From Apostichopus japonicus (taxonomy: Eukaryota; Echinodermata; Holothuroidea; Aspidochirotida; Stichopodidae): a stretch of 64,000 bases of DNA. Under the pieces are notes generated by a model. That model made no database searches. It had not been told where the DNA came from and worked only from the letters and a program-made list of their open reading frames with translations. How positions within the stretch are numbered: the stretch's first letter is position 1; the number at the start of each line of letters is the position of its first letter. Below are positions 1-9,129 of the stretch, one piece after another. The stretch lies in contig NC_092563.1 of assembly GCF_037975245.1 (NCBI RefSeq), positions 16,773,094 through 16,837,093 on the forward strand, in the 5' to 3' direction. A program made the translations under genes and the position numbers.

Positions 1-90
1 TTGGCGCGGAGGGTACAGAGAAAATTTGAGATTTCAGCACCCCCCAGATCGCAGGAGATGGCACCTGTGAGGCAAAATAGCAACCAAAAA
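1..90 (+). repeat. Dispersed repeat fragment, family A
   Basis: This stretch matches segments near 1066-1155, 17779-17880, 27722-27840 and, inverted, 40505-40625. Shared words include TTGGCGCGGAG, GTACA.GAAAATTT and CCCCCAGATCGCAGGAGA. The family appears to be the left-hand part of short non-autonomous DNA transposons. This copy is cut by the window start. Confidence 0.6.
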
Positions 91-481
91 GATGTGCAAC
101 TTTGGTGACAGAAATGCAAGAAAGTTTTTTCTCTTTCATGCTGACTGGCCTTGCCAACTCAGCCAGACTTTTAACTTGAGAGAAGTTGGCATCATTTGTC
201 GTTTCAAGGTGTCAAGGCCTTTCTCCCAACTCAAACCCTTGCGGGCTACCGGTAGGTTTGCAGGATATGCCCACATGTGGACTTAAATAGCATTAGAGGA
301 AGGGGATGGAAGACTAACACGCATCGATGTTTCGGTAATGGTCCACATTGGTGGCTCGGTGCTAATTAGGCCATTTATTGGGTTTCTTGAGGCAGCTGTC
401 ACCAGAATCTGGGTTTTTGTGCCAATCGATGACTGATAACATGTATTGGTATGTAATTTCTTCTTCGTATATCTAGCAACA

Positions 482-710
482 CTCTAAAAACAAATGAGTG
501 GATTTCATTCCATTGGAGTGATCACTCGGCGCACTCCAAATTAAGAGTGAAATTTAACTCTATTGGAGTTAACCCTCACTCATAATGTGAGTGAATATAA
601 CTCTATTAGGAGTTAAGATTTACTCCAATGGAGTGGATATTCACTCTTATACCGGAATGATCTCAGTGATCACTCCCATGGAGTGAAATTCACCTTTGTT
701 TTTATCAGTA
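482..710. mobile_element. Foldback/MITE-like element built from ACTCC palindromes
   Basis: The two ends are inverted and imperfect: left CTCTAAAAACAAATGAGTGG, right (reverse complement) CTGATAAAAACAAAGGTGAA. The interior is a run of nested palindromes of the form ACTCCAATGGAGT, plus two copies of GTGATCACT. No open frame is present. The structure is that of a small foldback or MITE-type non-autonomous element; no clear target duplication was found, so the superfamily is open. Confidence 0.55.
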
Positions 711-733
711 CAGTGCAGTGCATATAATCATAG

Positions 734-765
734 ACGTACGTACGTACGTACTACGTACGTTCGTA
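734..765. repeat. ACGT microsatellite
   Basis: An imperfect run of the self-complementary tetranucleotide ACGT, interrupted once by CT. Confidence 0.85.
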
Positions 766-984
766 TATCAGACGCACTCGATACCTACGATACGATACGG
801 TCCTGGAGAAACAATTTCCACTAATCATTTTTTTAAGGCGATACAGTAGTGAGTAGTGAACAAGCACAGCCGCATGTTTGCAGGAATTTCAGAATTCCCA
901 ATATTTTATATCTCTACCAGTAGTGGAAGATCATGTTTCGACAGTTTCGTGGCCATAAAAAAAAGTTGTTTTGTGGAATATTCA

Positions 985-1180
985 ATGACATATCAGGGCG
1001 GATGCAGGATTTGTGACAGGGGGGTCTGATTGGTCCAGCCGCGCCTAAACGTAAGACTATCTAAGCGGAGCGCCATCACTGGTTGGCGCGGAGCGTACAA
1101 GAAAATTTTTGGCTTTACAAACCCCCCAGATGGCCGGAAACGGCACTTCCCGAGTATTCTAAGCTGCATGTACATAGCCT
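985..1180 (+). repeat. Dispersed repeat, family A
   Basis: Begins with CAGGGCGGATGCAGGATTT, a start like those of the elements at 1332 and 27674. It continues through CTAAGCGGAGCGCC and GGTTGGCGCGGAGCGTACA, the words that define family A. It is non-coding; the 60-78 residue frames over it run on both strands and match nothing. Confidence 0.55.
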
Positions 1181-1331
1181 TAAAATATGGATCTTATGTC
1201 TGCAATTTCTCAATTGATGAGAAAAAACAATCTATGAAATATGGTATTACATATCAGATGAGTTAAGATGATACAAAAATCATAATGCCTTTAGCCCCTA
1301 ATCCCCTCCGTTCCGTCACCACTGTTTGATG

Positions 1332-1755
1332 CAGGGCCGGATCCAGGATTCTGGAAGGGTGAGGGGTTTGCTCATGAAAAATTCGTTAGCTCATCCTAGC
1401 AGCCTACCGCTCTGTAACCCCACCTCCCAAAAAAAATCAAACACCACCTCAATTTTGAAACTTTTCGGTCTGAAAATTGAGATTGTTAGGCATTTTTGGC
1501 ACGTGTAGCACGCGTGCACACTATAGTTCATTTGACGGAAAAGACACACCTGGCTTACTTGTGAGAATAACCGCTTTTCTGACGTCCTACATGTTTAAAA
1601 TTGGCGTTTAATTTAATTATTTTTTCTCTCTCTTGTTTTCTCTCTCTTTTTTTCTCTCTCTTTTTCTCTCTTTTTTTCCCTCTTTCCCCCCCCCCCTCTT
1701 TTTTGGCCAGAGCAGGGGGGATCCGGACCCCCTGGACCCCCTGGATCTGCGCCTG
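1332..1755. mobile_element. Short non-autonomous DNA transposon with polypyrimidine core
   Basis: Starts CAGGGCCGGATCCAGGATT and ends CCCCCTGGATCTGCGCCTG, whose reverse complement CAGGCGCAGATCCAGG forms an imperfect inverted repeat with the left end. The centre (about 1612-1700) is a C/T-only tract, giving spurious Arg/Lys/Glu- or Phe/Leu/Ser-rich frames. Similar polypyrimidine-then-GC-rich ends occur at 2185-2315 and 28210-28494. I found no convincing target duplication. Confidence 0.5.
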
Positions 1756-2099
1756 CATATATTCATTTGACTCGAGTCAATATATGAATACCTGATACCT
1801 CGGCTCAGTACAAACGGAGCCAATCTTTTGATAGATTGTTGCGCTAGGTGGAAGCACTGAACATATTTTCAGCAGATATCGATATCGCGCAGCACAACAA
1901 GGTTCGTGGTGTATGGTCGCAATCGTCGCATCGACCATTGCCATGCCATGCTGTGTGACCATTCTCATGATTACTACAGATATTGTATTATTCTTATTCT
2001 GCCAGATGCAGACGAGAAAATTGTGTAACTCTATTTCCCAAATTATTGAACAAAAAATATTAGTGAATCGCACTTATTTTTTCTACAACATTTTTTTTA

Positions 2100-2318
2100 C
2101 CCCATTCCCAGTGGGGGGGGCAGCCGATTTCATGGGGGCCTCGGCCCCCCAGGCCCCCCCCGTAGCTACGCCACTGACTGGCACTCACGTCTTTCTCTTT
2201 TCCCTTCCTTCCTCTCCTCTTTTCCCCCTCTTTTTTCCCCTCTTTTTTTTCTCTCCTCTTTTTCTTACCCGTGGGGCGCGCGCTCCCAACGCCCCCTGGA
2301 TACGCGCCTGGTTTTGGA
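2100..2318. repeat. Two adjacent transposon ends with polypyrimidine tract
   Basis: A GC-rich end closing in GTAGCTACGCCACTG (near 2175) is followed by a C/T tract (about 2190-2265) and a second GC-rich end closing in CCCCCTGGATACGCGCCTG. The second end resembles the right ends at 1737-1755 and 28470-28494. Left partners were not defined. Confidence 0.45.
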
Positions 2319-2344
2319 CGCGGTTTTGTTCATCCTCCAATATT

Positions 2345-2435
2345 TGTCTGTTTATTGCTATTTAAGTTGGTTAATTTGGGTTTTTAGAGTTAGGTCTCGG
2401 GAGATGATATAGGTTCTACGTAGGCGACGTAGGGC
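2345..2435 (-). mobile_element. Jockey-type LINE fragment
   Basis: Nearly identical to 10870-10960 inside the larger LINE at 8928-12950. Shared words include TTGGTTAATTTGGGTTTTTA and TATAGGTTCTA.GTAGGCGACG. It corresponds to the ORF2 segment between the endonuclease and reverse transcriptase, on the minus strand, and is an isolated fragment. Confidence 0.7.
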
Positions 2436-2439
2436 GTGG

Positions 2440-3435
2440 GGCAAAAAAACCTGATTTGCAGGTTTTGCCAATAGTGACCAAAAATCGATCCAATATCGAT
2501 TTCGCCCAAATGATGTAACAGGGGTTAACCGATGCTCAGGAGCCCAAATTTGCAACTCCCAGGTCCATATCTGCTTCCGTTCGGGAGATACGTGGTCCCA
2601 AAGGACCCGATAGAAATACGTGTTCTTTATAAGTGCACAATTTGGAAACCCCCTCTTTCAGCCCCCTCACTTGTCCTCTCTGAAACACCCATCGACATTA
2701 AAATAAGACGTGGAGTGGAAGACACCCTTGTCATTGTTATACACCAATTTCGTGTAATTATCTGACCGGAAAAGGCTTTTTGTTAATATGATTTCTAATT
2801 TTTCATAAATCATAAATCAGGTTTTTTGCCCCCTGCACGAACCCTTCAACACCCAATTCCAAAATAAACTTCAGATTCGTAATCAGCATGTCGCGAACTA
2901 CCAGAAAAGATACACATTTATCGCCTTTGCGGCAAAAAGTGTTTTCACCTTAAAAAAAGGAAACTCAAACCTCTTGGGTCAAGCGTTATTGTAATAATGC
3001 CAACACGGGGTATTGGAAGCTCTTTTTTTCATTCCTCTCTGTCGCCGTCCGGTAAAGAGTTGCTTCATAACTGTAATTTTCATGACCAGGATATTTCCTG
3101 TATTTAAAAATACCTTCATTGGACAAATTTGTATGGTTTTGAGTAAGCTTAGCTACCTTTAAGAAACCTTCGGAAGACTTGGATGAGCAAATCCCCAATA
3201 ATTTGATTAGAATTGATAATACCATTGTTTATGACATAAAGCTTTTACGACGCTGGTTTACTATTTATTAGGGATATGCTTTTGCCAGATGGGAAGCAAT
3301 TGTCCAAATAATGCTTTTCTGACCAAAAGTCTTTTACATTGTTAAGCTATTGTATGCTTTATAGAAGACTTCCTTTCACATTGTATATTTGCACGTGAAA
3401 AAACAAAATAAATCAAATCAAATAACTAATAATTA
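2440..3435. other. No recognised gene
   Basis: Open frames of 77-79 residues at 2532-2765 (+) and 2986-3225 (-) match no family I know. The end (3370-3430) has a retroelement-like 3' tail: a CTTCCTTTCACA word followed by AAAACAAAATAAATCAAATC. It resembles the tail at 8820-8920, so some of this stretch may be old LINE 3' sequence. Confidence 0.4.
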
Positions 3436-3439
3436 TTTC

Positions 3440-4870
3440 TAAACATGCAGTTACAGTGGTTAGTGCTATGTACTTAGAAAGTAAGACAAACTCTCTGTCT
3501 AGAATTCAACCCCAAGAGGATGTATTGATTTGGTATTTCTTTTCCTCATTTTGCAGTTAAAATATAAGAAAAGCCTATCATTTCTCAATTAACAGTTACT
3601 GTGGCGCAGTTGTTATGTTGTATAATTTTGCATATTTATTATTGTTTTGTGAAAAGAAATTGTCAAAATGAGACATACTCCTTGTCTTGAGTTCAAACAC
3701 CAGAGGATGCATTTGATTTTCTATTTATTTGCCTCCTAATGTTGTGAAGATTAAATATTAGAAACGACCACTAATTCTCAACAGTTCTAGTGGCGCAGTT
3801 GGTAGTGCTCTGGACTGGAGAGACACAGACAAACTCCATGTCTCCGGTTCGATCCCCAGACAGAGCATTTTGATTTTCTGTTCTTTTACTTCTTCCATTC
3901 TGGACTTTTAAGTTTAAATATTAGACACGAGCACTAATTCTCAACAGTTCTAGTGGCGCGGTTGGTAGTGATCTGGACGGGAGAGACACAGACAAACTCC
4001 ATGTCTCCGGTTCGATCCCCAGACAGAGCATTGTGATTTTCTGTTCTTTTTCTTCTTCCATTCTGGACTTTGAAGTTTAAATATTAGAAACGACCACTAA
4101 TTCTCAACAGTTCTAGTGGCGCAGTTGGTAGTGCTCTGGACTGGAGAGACAGACAAACTCCATGTCTCCGGTTCGAACCCCAGACAGAGCATTTAATATT
4201 TTTGCTCTTTTACTGATTCCTTTCTGGACTTTGAAGTTTAAATATTAGAAACGAGCATAATTCTCAACAGTTCTAGTGGCGTGGTTGGTAGTGCTCTGGA
4301 CTGGAGAGACACAGACAAACTCCATGTCTCCGGTTCGATCCCCAGACAGAGCATTTTGATTTTCTGTTCTTTTTCTTCTTCCATTCTGGACTTTAAAGTT
4401 TAAATATTAGAAACGAGCATAATTCTCAACAGTTCTAGTAGCGCAGTTGGTAGTGCTCTGGACTGGAGAGAGACAGACAACTCTATGTCTCCGGTTCGAT
4501 ACCCAGTCAGAGCATTTAATATTTTTGCTCTTTTACTGATTCCTTTCTGGACTTTGAAGTTTAAATATTAGAAACGAGCATTAATTCTCAACAGTTCTAG
4601 TGGCACAGTTGGTAGTGCTCTGGACTGGAGAGACAGACAAACTCCATGTCTCCGGTTCGAACCCCAGACAGAGCATTTTATATTTTTGCTCCTTTACTGA
4701 TTCCATTCTGGACTTTGAAGTTTAAATATTAGAAACGAGCATTAATTCTCAACAGTTCTAGTGGCACAGTTGGTAGTGCTCTGGACTGGAGAGAGACAAA
4801 TTCCAAGTCTCCGGTTCGATTCCCAGACAAGCTCCATGTCTGCTGTTCATGTCCAGGCAGAGCCTTTTAC
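3440..4870 (+). repeat. Head-to-tail array of tRNA-like (Pol III box) units
   Basis: Seven well-conserved units carry TAGTGGC at about 3788, 3951, 4114, 4274, 4436, 4598 and 4759, a spacing of 160-163 bp. At least two more decayed units lie upstream (near 3448 and 3595). Each has an A-box-like TGGCGCAGTTGGTAGTGC and a B-box-like GGTTCGATCC about 45 bases later, followed by an AT-rich spacer containing TTCTGGACTTTGAAGTTTAA. A D-stem (GCGC with GTGC) is possible. With canonical numbering the anticodon position would read GGA after CT, but the anticodon stem and acceptor stem do not close, so these are tRNA-derived or tRNA-like rather than functional tRNAs. The sequence TGCTCTG in the A half is complementary to the terminal CAGAGCA. 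Confidence 0.8.
3788..3868 (+). ncRNA. tRNA-like unit 1 of the array (best conserved)
   Basis: Representative unit with an intact A box at about 3791-3808 and B box GGTTCGATCC at about 3847-3856, ending in CAGACAGAGCA. It could direct RNA polymerase III transcription if the boxes are functional. The folded form is not a standard cloverleaf: a bulged GGAGAGACA / TGTCTCC stem replaces a normal anticodon arm. Confidence 0.4.
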
Positions 4871-4929
4871 TTTTCTACTCTCTGGAGGGAGTGGAAATAT
4901 AAATATAAGAAACAAAGTTTTTCCAGAGG

Positions 4930-5015
4930 GAACCGAAATGGTGCAATTGGTAGTTCCATCGTTCAGTAAGCGATTGGTTTGGATTGCATCGGTTCAAGTC
5001 CCAGGTGAGTATTCG
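4930..5015 (+). repeat. Diverged tRNA-like element downstream of the array
   Basis: Contains ATGGTGCAATTGGTAG (A-box-like) and GGTTCAAGTCC (B-box-like) about 45 bases apart, the same layout as the array units but with different intervening sequence. It may be a relict of another copy or an independent tRNA-derived element. Confidence 0.5.
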
Positions 5016-5030
5016 CAAAAGGAGTTCTGA

Positions 5031-5220
5031 CAAGTGGATAAGGTGAATCCCGAAGGCGGGCGGTCCCCCTCCTCCTGACAGGTGGATAAGGTGAGTGCCG
5101 AAGGGGAGAGAGGGTAAAGGCGCAGACAAGTGGAGTTCGCCGCCACCCCCCCCCCTGACAAGGTTCACGCGCGGACAAGTGGAGCTCGCTGCCACCCCCT
5201 CCCCCCTGACTAGCCATTCA
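5031..5220. repeat. Degenerate GC-rich tandem repeat
   Basis: About four units of 50-65 bases containing TGACA(A/G)GTGGA, TAAGGTGA and C-runs. It generates Pro/Gly-rich frames on the minus strand that look like chance frames. Confidence 0.6.
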
Positions 5221-7229
5221 GGGGGTGAGGGAGTAGTGGAGAAAATCTTTTACAAAAACGACTAAGTCCAAACAGCAGGATCTTTAAATATTTGTAAAGC
5301 TTTTGAAACCAGTGGCCCACCTAATGGTCTAGTGTTAAAGACTTTTGCTTTTACATCTCAAGGTCCCTGGCTCAAACTCAACCTCTGCTTTTCCTTTTAC
5401 AATACTCCAGTAAAAGGAAGAAAAAAAAGAGAGTGATGCTTGGAAATAACTTTTTTATTTTTAATGACAAATCAGTTCATGGACAGGATGTGTCTTCATC
5501 CCTCCCACCACATTTAATACCCTTCAACAACCTGTCCAGTAACAGGTTATCCCTTATCAAATACTAATCAAAACATGCAATACATCTTTCATAAACATTC
5601 TTAGTGATACCTGCATCTACTATTGAGATGGTTGGGTGACAACAGACAGTTTCTATAATGTTTCTATTGTTTATAATATCAGCCTGGAGTACAGTTATTT
5701 AATGATGCTAAGCAGTCACACGTACATATGGGATATGCCCTATGGCGTTTTACTTCACAGCAGGTGGCTATCCAATTTACACCGGTACATTCTTTTTGGA
5801 CATTTTGTTTTTTAAACATTTGGAAGACCATTTTCACATGAGGGGAAAAAGAATGGATTTCTCCTAGATAAAAATAATAACCCCATCTTACTTTAGCCAG
5901 ACAGGGCTTGAATCCATAGGTTTGCTTGACAATAAGTTCCCAATAAAAAGGAGGTGGCCTTCCATGGCTGATTGATGGTTCAGTTTACAATAATACCATG
6001 GCACCCCTGCTACCATCAATATCATTTTCTTGAACTTTCATTAATTAACTAAATCTGATTTTGAATTAGTTTTAGATAACTCTTTAACTTTTACATTTTT
6101 GCCCTCCAGCTTGAAAAAGGAAACGATACTACCATAGCACAAACAACATAAATGTGGAAAGGTTGCTTCCTTTCATTGCCGTCTCAATCACCCCCCCCCC
6201 CCCCCCGCTCCGACTACCACACCCCAAATTATATACACGAAGAGTGCATTATTGAAAGTTTCTTTAAATAAAGCCTTATCAGTAAACCTGTGCTACTGCA
6301 AACTGAAAATTCAATTCAAAGATTCTCCCTCTTCACTTTCATTTCTCCTTCTCGATCCTTCGCCTCACCACCCCCCCCCCCCCCACCCCTGGTCCTTCCA
6401 ACTACCATAACTCCGGCCAATATCAAATTCAGTCACCTTAACATCCCCATAAAGTGTCAGTCTGTCAAGCACCACAATGTTTGTAGACCAAGAAATCAAC
6501 AACCGAAACCCATTTTTAAAACTTTAAAGCCCCATCAAATAAAGATACTGTTTTTTTCTTCTTTTTCTCTAAACGAGATTAACACACAAACACCAAATCC
6601 AAAGTATAAAGAATTCCAATTCCCATTTTGAAAATTCTTCAATTTTTTTTTTGCCAAGCCATGTTAAAAAGTGAGTGTTATTCTTTTTGGCCTTCCCCCA
6701 TCTTTGTGTTTGCATTGCAACAAGGTGTAGTTTTCTCTACTAAAAAAACCCAAATAAAACTTAAATAAAAGATGATGACAGCACATGCAGGAGAAGAGTG
6801 AGAGCCCTCCCAAATACTACTGGCTTATGAATACAAAAGACCTCACGGACACAGATTAAGGGTGAAGGAGTTACACCAATTTGAAGTTCGAAGTAACCTG
6901 GACTAACCCATTTGACCTGACGTGTGTCATTCCTGTGGTCTTATGATGGATGTTTATGAAATGTGATATATCAATCTGTGGGTGCCTCACCTGAATGTAC
7001 CCGGAACCACGACATGCAATACATGCAGATATAATCATGTAACTGTATAATGCCAACACATACATACTGTAACAACAAAGACCAAAGAAGAGAGTAAAAA
7101 AAGAAAAATAACATGGTTGGTAAAAGATATCACTCCTATTCGTCTGCTGACATTCCAATGGGTATCCCACTTGATCCCAGAGAGACGCGATCTTTCGATC
7201 CTGTTTCCGACATCTTGGCAAATCTAGAG
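5221..7229. other. Non-coding; likely SRP68 3' flank or 3' UTR on the minus strand
   Basis: No coding signal was seen. It contains C-runs at 6191-6206 and 6371-6384 that create a proline-rich chance frame at 6290-6631. The part just below 7230 would be the 3' UTR of the minus-strand gene that ends there. The words near 5310-5385 (ATGGTCTAGTGTTAAAGAC then CTGGCTCAAACTC) may be one more decayed tRNA-like element. Confidence 0.4.
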
Positions 7230-7456
7230 TTACTTTTCACCCACACTCCACCATCCATGCAGGAACCCACCAAAACCCCCCTGCGCGGCCAATTTATTCT
7301 GTTTCAGTTTCTCGTCCAAGGAGGGAATCTCTATATGGTTCAGCACTATGTCAAAGAAGAGTGGTTTGCACGGTGACAGCTTTAAGTCCACCAGCGGTTG
7401 ATTGACCTTCAAACCGAGTTACGCCATTCCTTTGCTGATGGAAGGTTCATTGGAAT
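7230..7456 (-). CDS. SRP68: SRP68 terminal exon, with in-frame stop
   Basis: SRP68 is the 68-kDa protein of the signal recognition particle; its C-terminal region binds SRP72. The frame ending at the TAA at 7230-7232 contains PCKPLFFD, LNHIEIPSL and DEKLKQ, which match the conserved end of animal SRP68 (PCKPLFFDLALNHV..PPLEDKL from family knowledge). An acceptor TTTTCAG precedes the exon. Joined to the exon at 8641-8719, the first codon becomes GAT and gives ILDSNEPS, matching the ILDAND-like stretch of the family. In that same frame a TAA occurs at 7419-7421, twelve codons in. A second frame over about 7380-7425 reads VTRFEGQ, resembling the VERFE that belongs there, so the exon may carry two compensating indels. 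It could be a real allele with altered C-terminus, a decayed copy, or an assembly error. Confidence 0.7.
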
Positions 7457-8587
7457 CTGAAAATTAACGCAAAGAGGTTCTTGGTAAGCCATGGCCTTTT
7501 TTTTAAAAGTATTCTTGGGTGGAGGGTATTTTCTATGGGTGAGAGTAGTCGGAGGGTGGGGGAAGTCAATTCAATTAATTATGAGAAATGTCATTCAACT
7601 AGGAACCACATAAGGCCTATTCTCATCTTTGTAGTAAGTTTGTCAGCTTGAGCTACCTGACAGTTCACAAGTAGGGGGGTATATTGGAGTGGAATTTGAG
7701 ATTTGATTCCCTGAATAGAGAAAGTTTACAAAAACTTGATAATTTGCAGTCATTTTTTGTTGTTGCTATCACAAACAGAAATGGATACCCACTTTCTATT
7801 ATTTGGAGAAGACAGAGACTGGTTCAATCGCAGTCTACAAGGCCAGATAAACTCTTTTAATTTTGGCTTTCAATTTCTTTATTCTGACAAATTTCGATAG
7901 TACAAAAAAAATGGCATTCTTGATCGGGCTTTTGATACTTCCTTGTGATCCCTGGATATCATACATTCAGCTACGAGCAAAAATAACTGTTGTCTTTCCT
8001 GTCCACTACAATAATCCTATTGTAATATTTTCAGACCCTAAGGGCTCATAGGTCTCTCCACCCCCCCCCCCCCCAAAAAAAGGGGGTGAAAATGGGCAGT
8101 GCTGCTTACAACTGAATCAATCTTTTCACTCATTGTTTAACCAAAGAGAAAAATTTGGGAAAGAAAACAACAGATTATTAATATAAATGCCATATTTCTC
8201 TGAATCATTTTCTATGCTCTGATGGAAAACATTTGTTCCAGTAGCAGGGTTCAGTTCCCAGGTTCCAAATGGACTCGGCAGTTTAATCTGCATTTTCCTG
8301 ACGATCAGACCCAAAAGAGAACATCGATATGTCTCTCCACCATTATCCCAAAGAAGAAACCTTTCAGAAACTCAAGGGTACTAAAGGGATTTCTTCCTAC
8401 ACAAAATTAACAGGGTAGTAGCAGGATGGTCTCTGCCTGATTCCCCCTCCCCCAACCCTATTTCTTTTCTTAATTTTTTGGTATTCATCCTTTCATATAT
8501 AGTCCATATTGCATTTTGCCTTTTGAAAAACAAGAATCCTTAATCTTCATCCAAAGCAGCAAAAAGTTGATTTCCAAACACAGTAAA

Positions 8588-8634
8588 TTGATTATTATTA
8601 TTATTATTATGATTATTATTATATTATTATAAGT
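8588..8634. repeat. ATT microsatellite
   Basis: An imperfect run of ATT/TTA trinucleotides lying just downstream of the SRP68 donor site at 8640. Confidence 0.85.
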
Positions 8635-8640
8635 ACATAC

Positions 8641-8719
8641 CTAGAATGGAGGCCACCTGAGCAGAGTACTTCAAGCCGTTGATATCTTGCGCAAGAGTGT
8701 CCAATTCCTCTACCTCCAC
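8641..8719 (-). CDS. SRP68: SRP68 penultimate exon
   Basis: A 79-base exon with good splice sites on the minus strand: acceptor ATCGATAG before 8719 and donor GTATGT after 8641. It encodes VEVEELDTLAQDINGLKYSA followed by QVASIL and ends in phase 1. The family has a similar stretch, with a VQEL core and a run ending in AAAILD, directly before the C-terminal region. The phase fits the acceptor at 7456, and both exons match the same region of one protein in the right order. Earlier exons would lie above 8720 on the minus strand; none was recognised in the window, perhaps because the intron is swollen by the LINE and satellite insertions. Confidence 0.7.
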
Positions 8720-8769
8720 CTATCGATTAAATGAAACCAAAATCTAATCATGATGTCTTCCACATTCAG

Positions 8770-8927
8770 TTTTTTAGGGAGTGTCACTACCCGACAAGCC
8801 CTATAGGGTTTTTTAGTACACTTCCTTTCACAAGTTTGTTTCTTATCTCCTTCTATATGTCATACTTATGTTAAGATAGAACAAAATAAATAAATGAAAT
8901 GAAATAAATGAATTAGTTACCCTTTTT
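8770..8927 (+). mobile_element. 3' tail of a non-LTR retrotransposon
   Basis: Contains CCCGACAAGCCCTATAGGG, then CACTTCCTTTCACAAG, then a tail of short A-rich repeats (AAATAAATAAATGAAATGAA). This is the layout of a CR1-like LINE 3' end. It directly abuts the end of the oppositely oriented Jockey-type element. Confidence 0.45.
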
Positions 8928-9129
8928 TTTTAATTCGAGTAAAAGTTTTGTTTTTGTTGTTGTGGATATCGAATCAAAAGGAATTTAACCCCTGGTCGAC
9001 CTGGCAGGGGATAATAAGTTTGTTTTTATAGAATAGACATTTTTTTTCTTGGAAAAGTTGTCTTTGTTCAGTCAGGGAATTGCTGGTAAATGAAGAATAG
9101 ACCCATTTAGGTAAGGATTTTTTTAATGG

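Noticed and set aside
3788-4830. Functional tRNA genes
   Set aside because: A and B boxes are present but acceptor and anticodon stems do not close, and unit ends do not match a CCA-ready acceptor.
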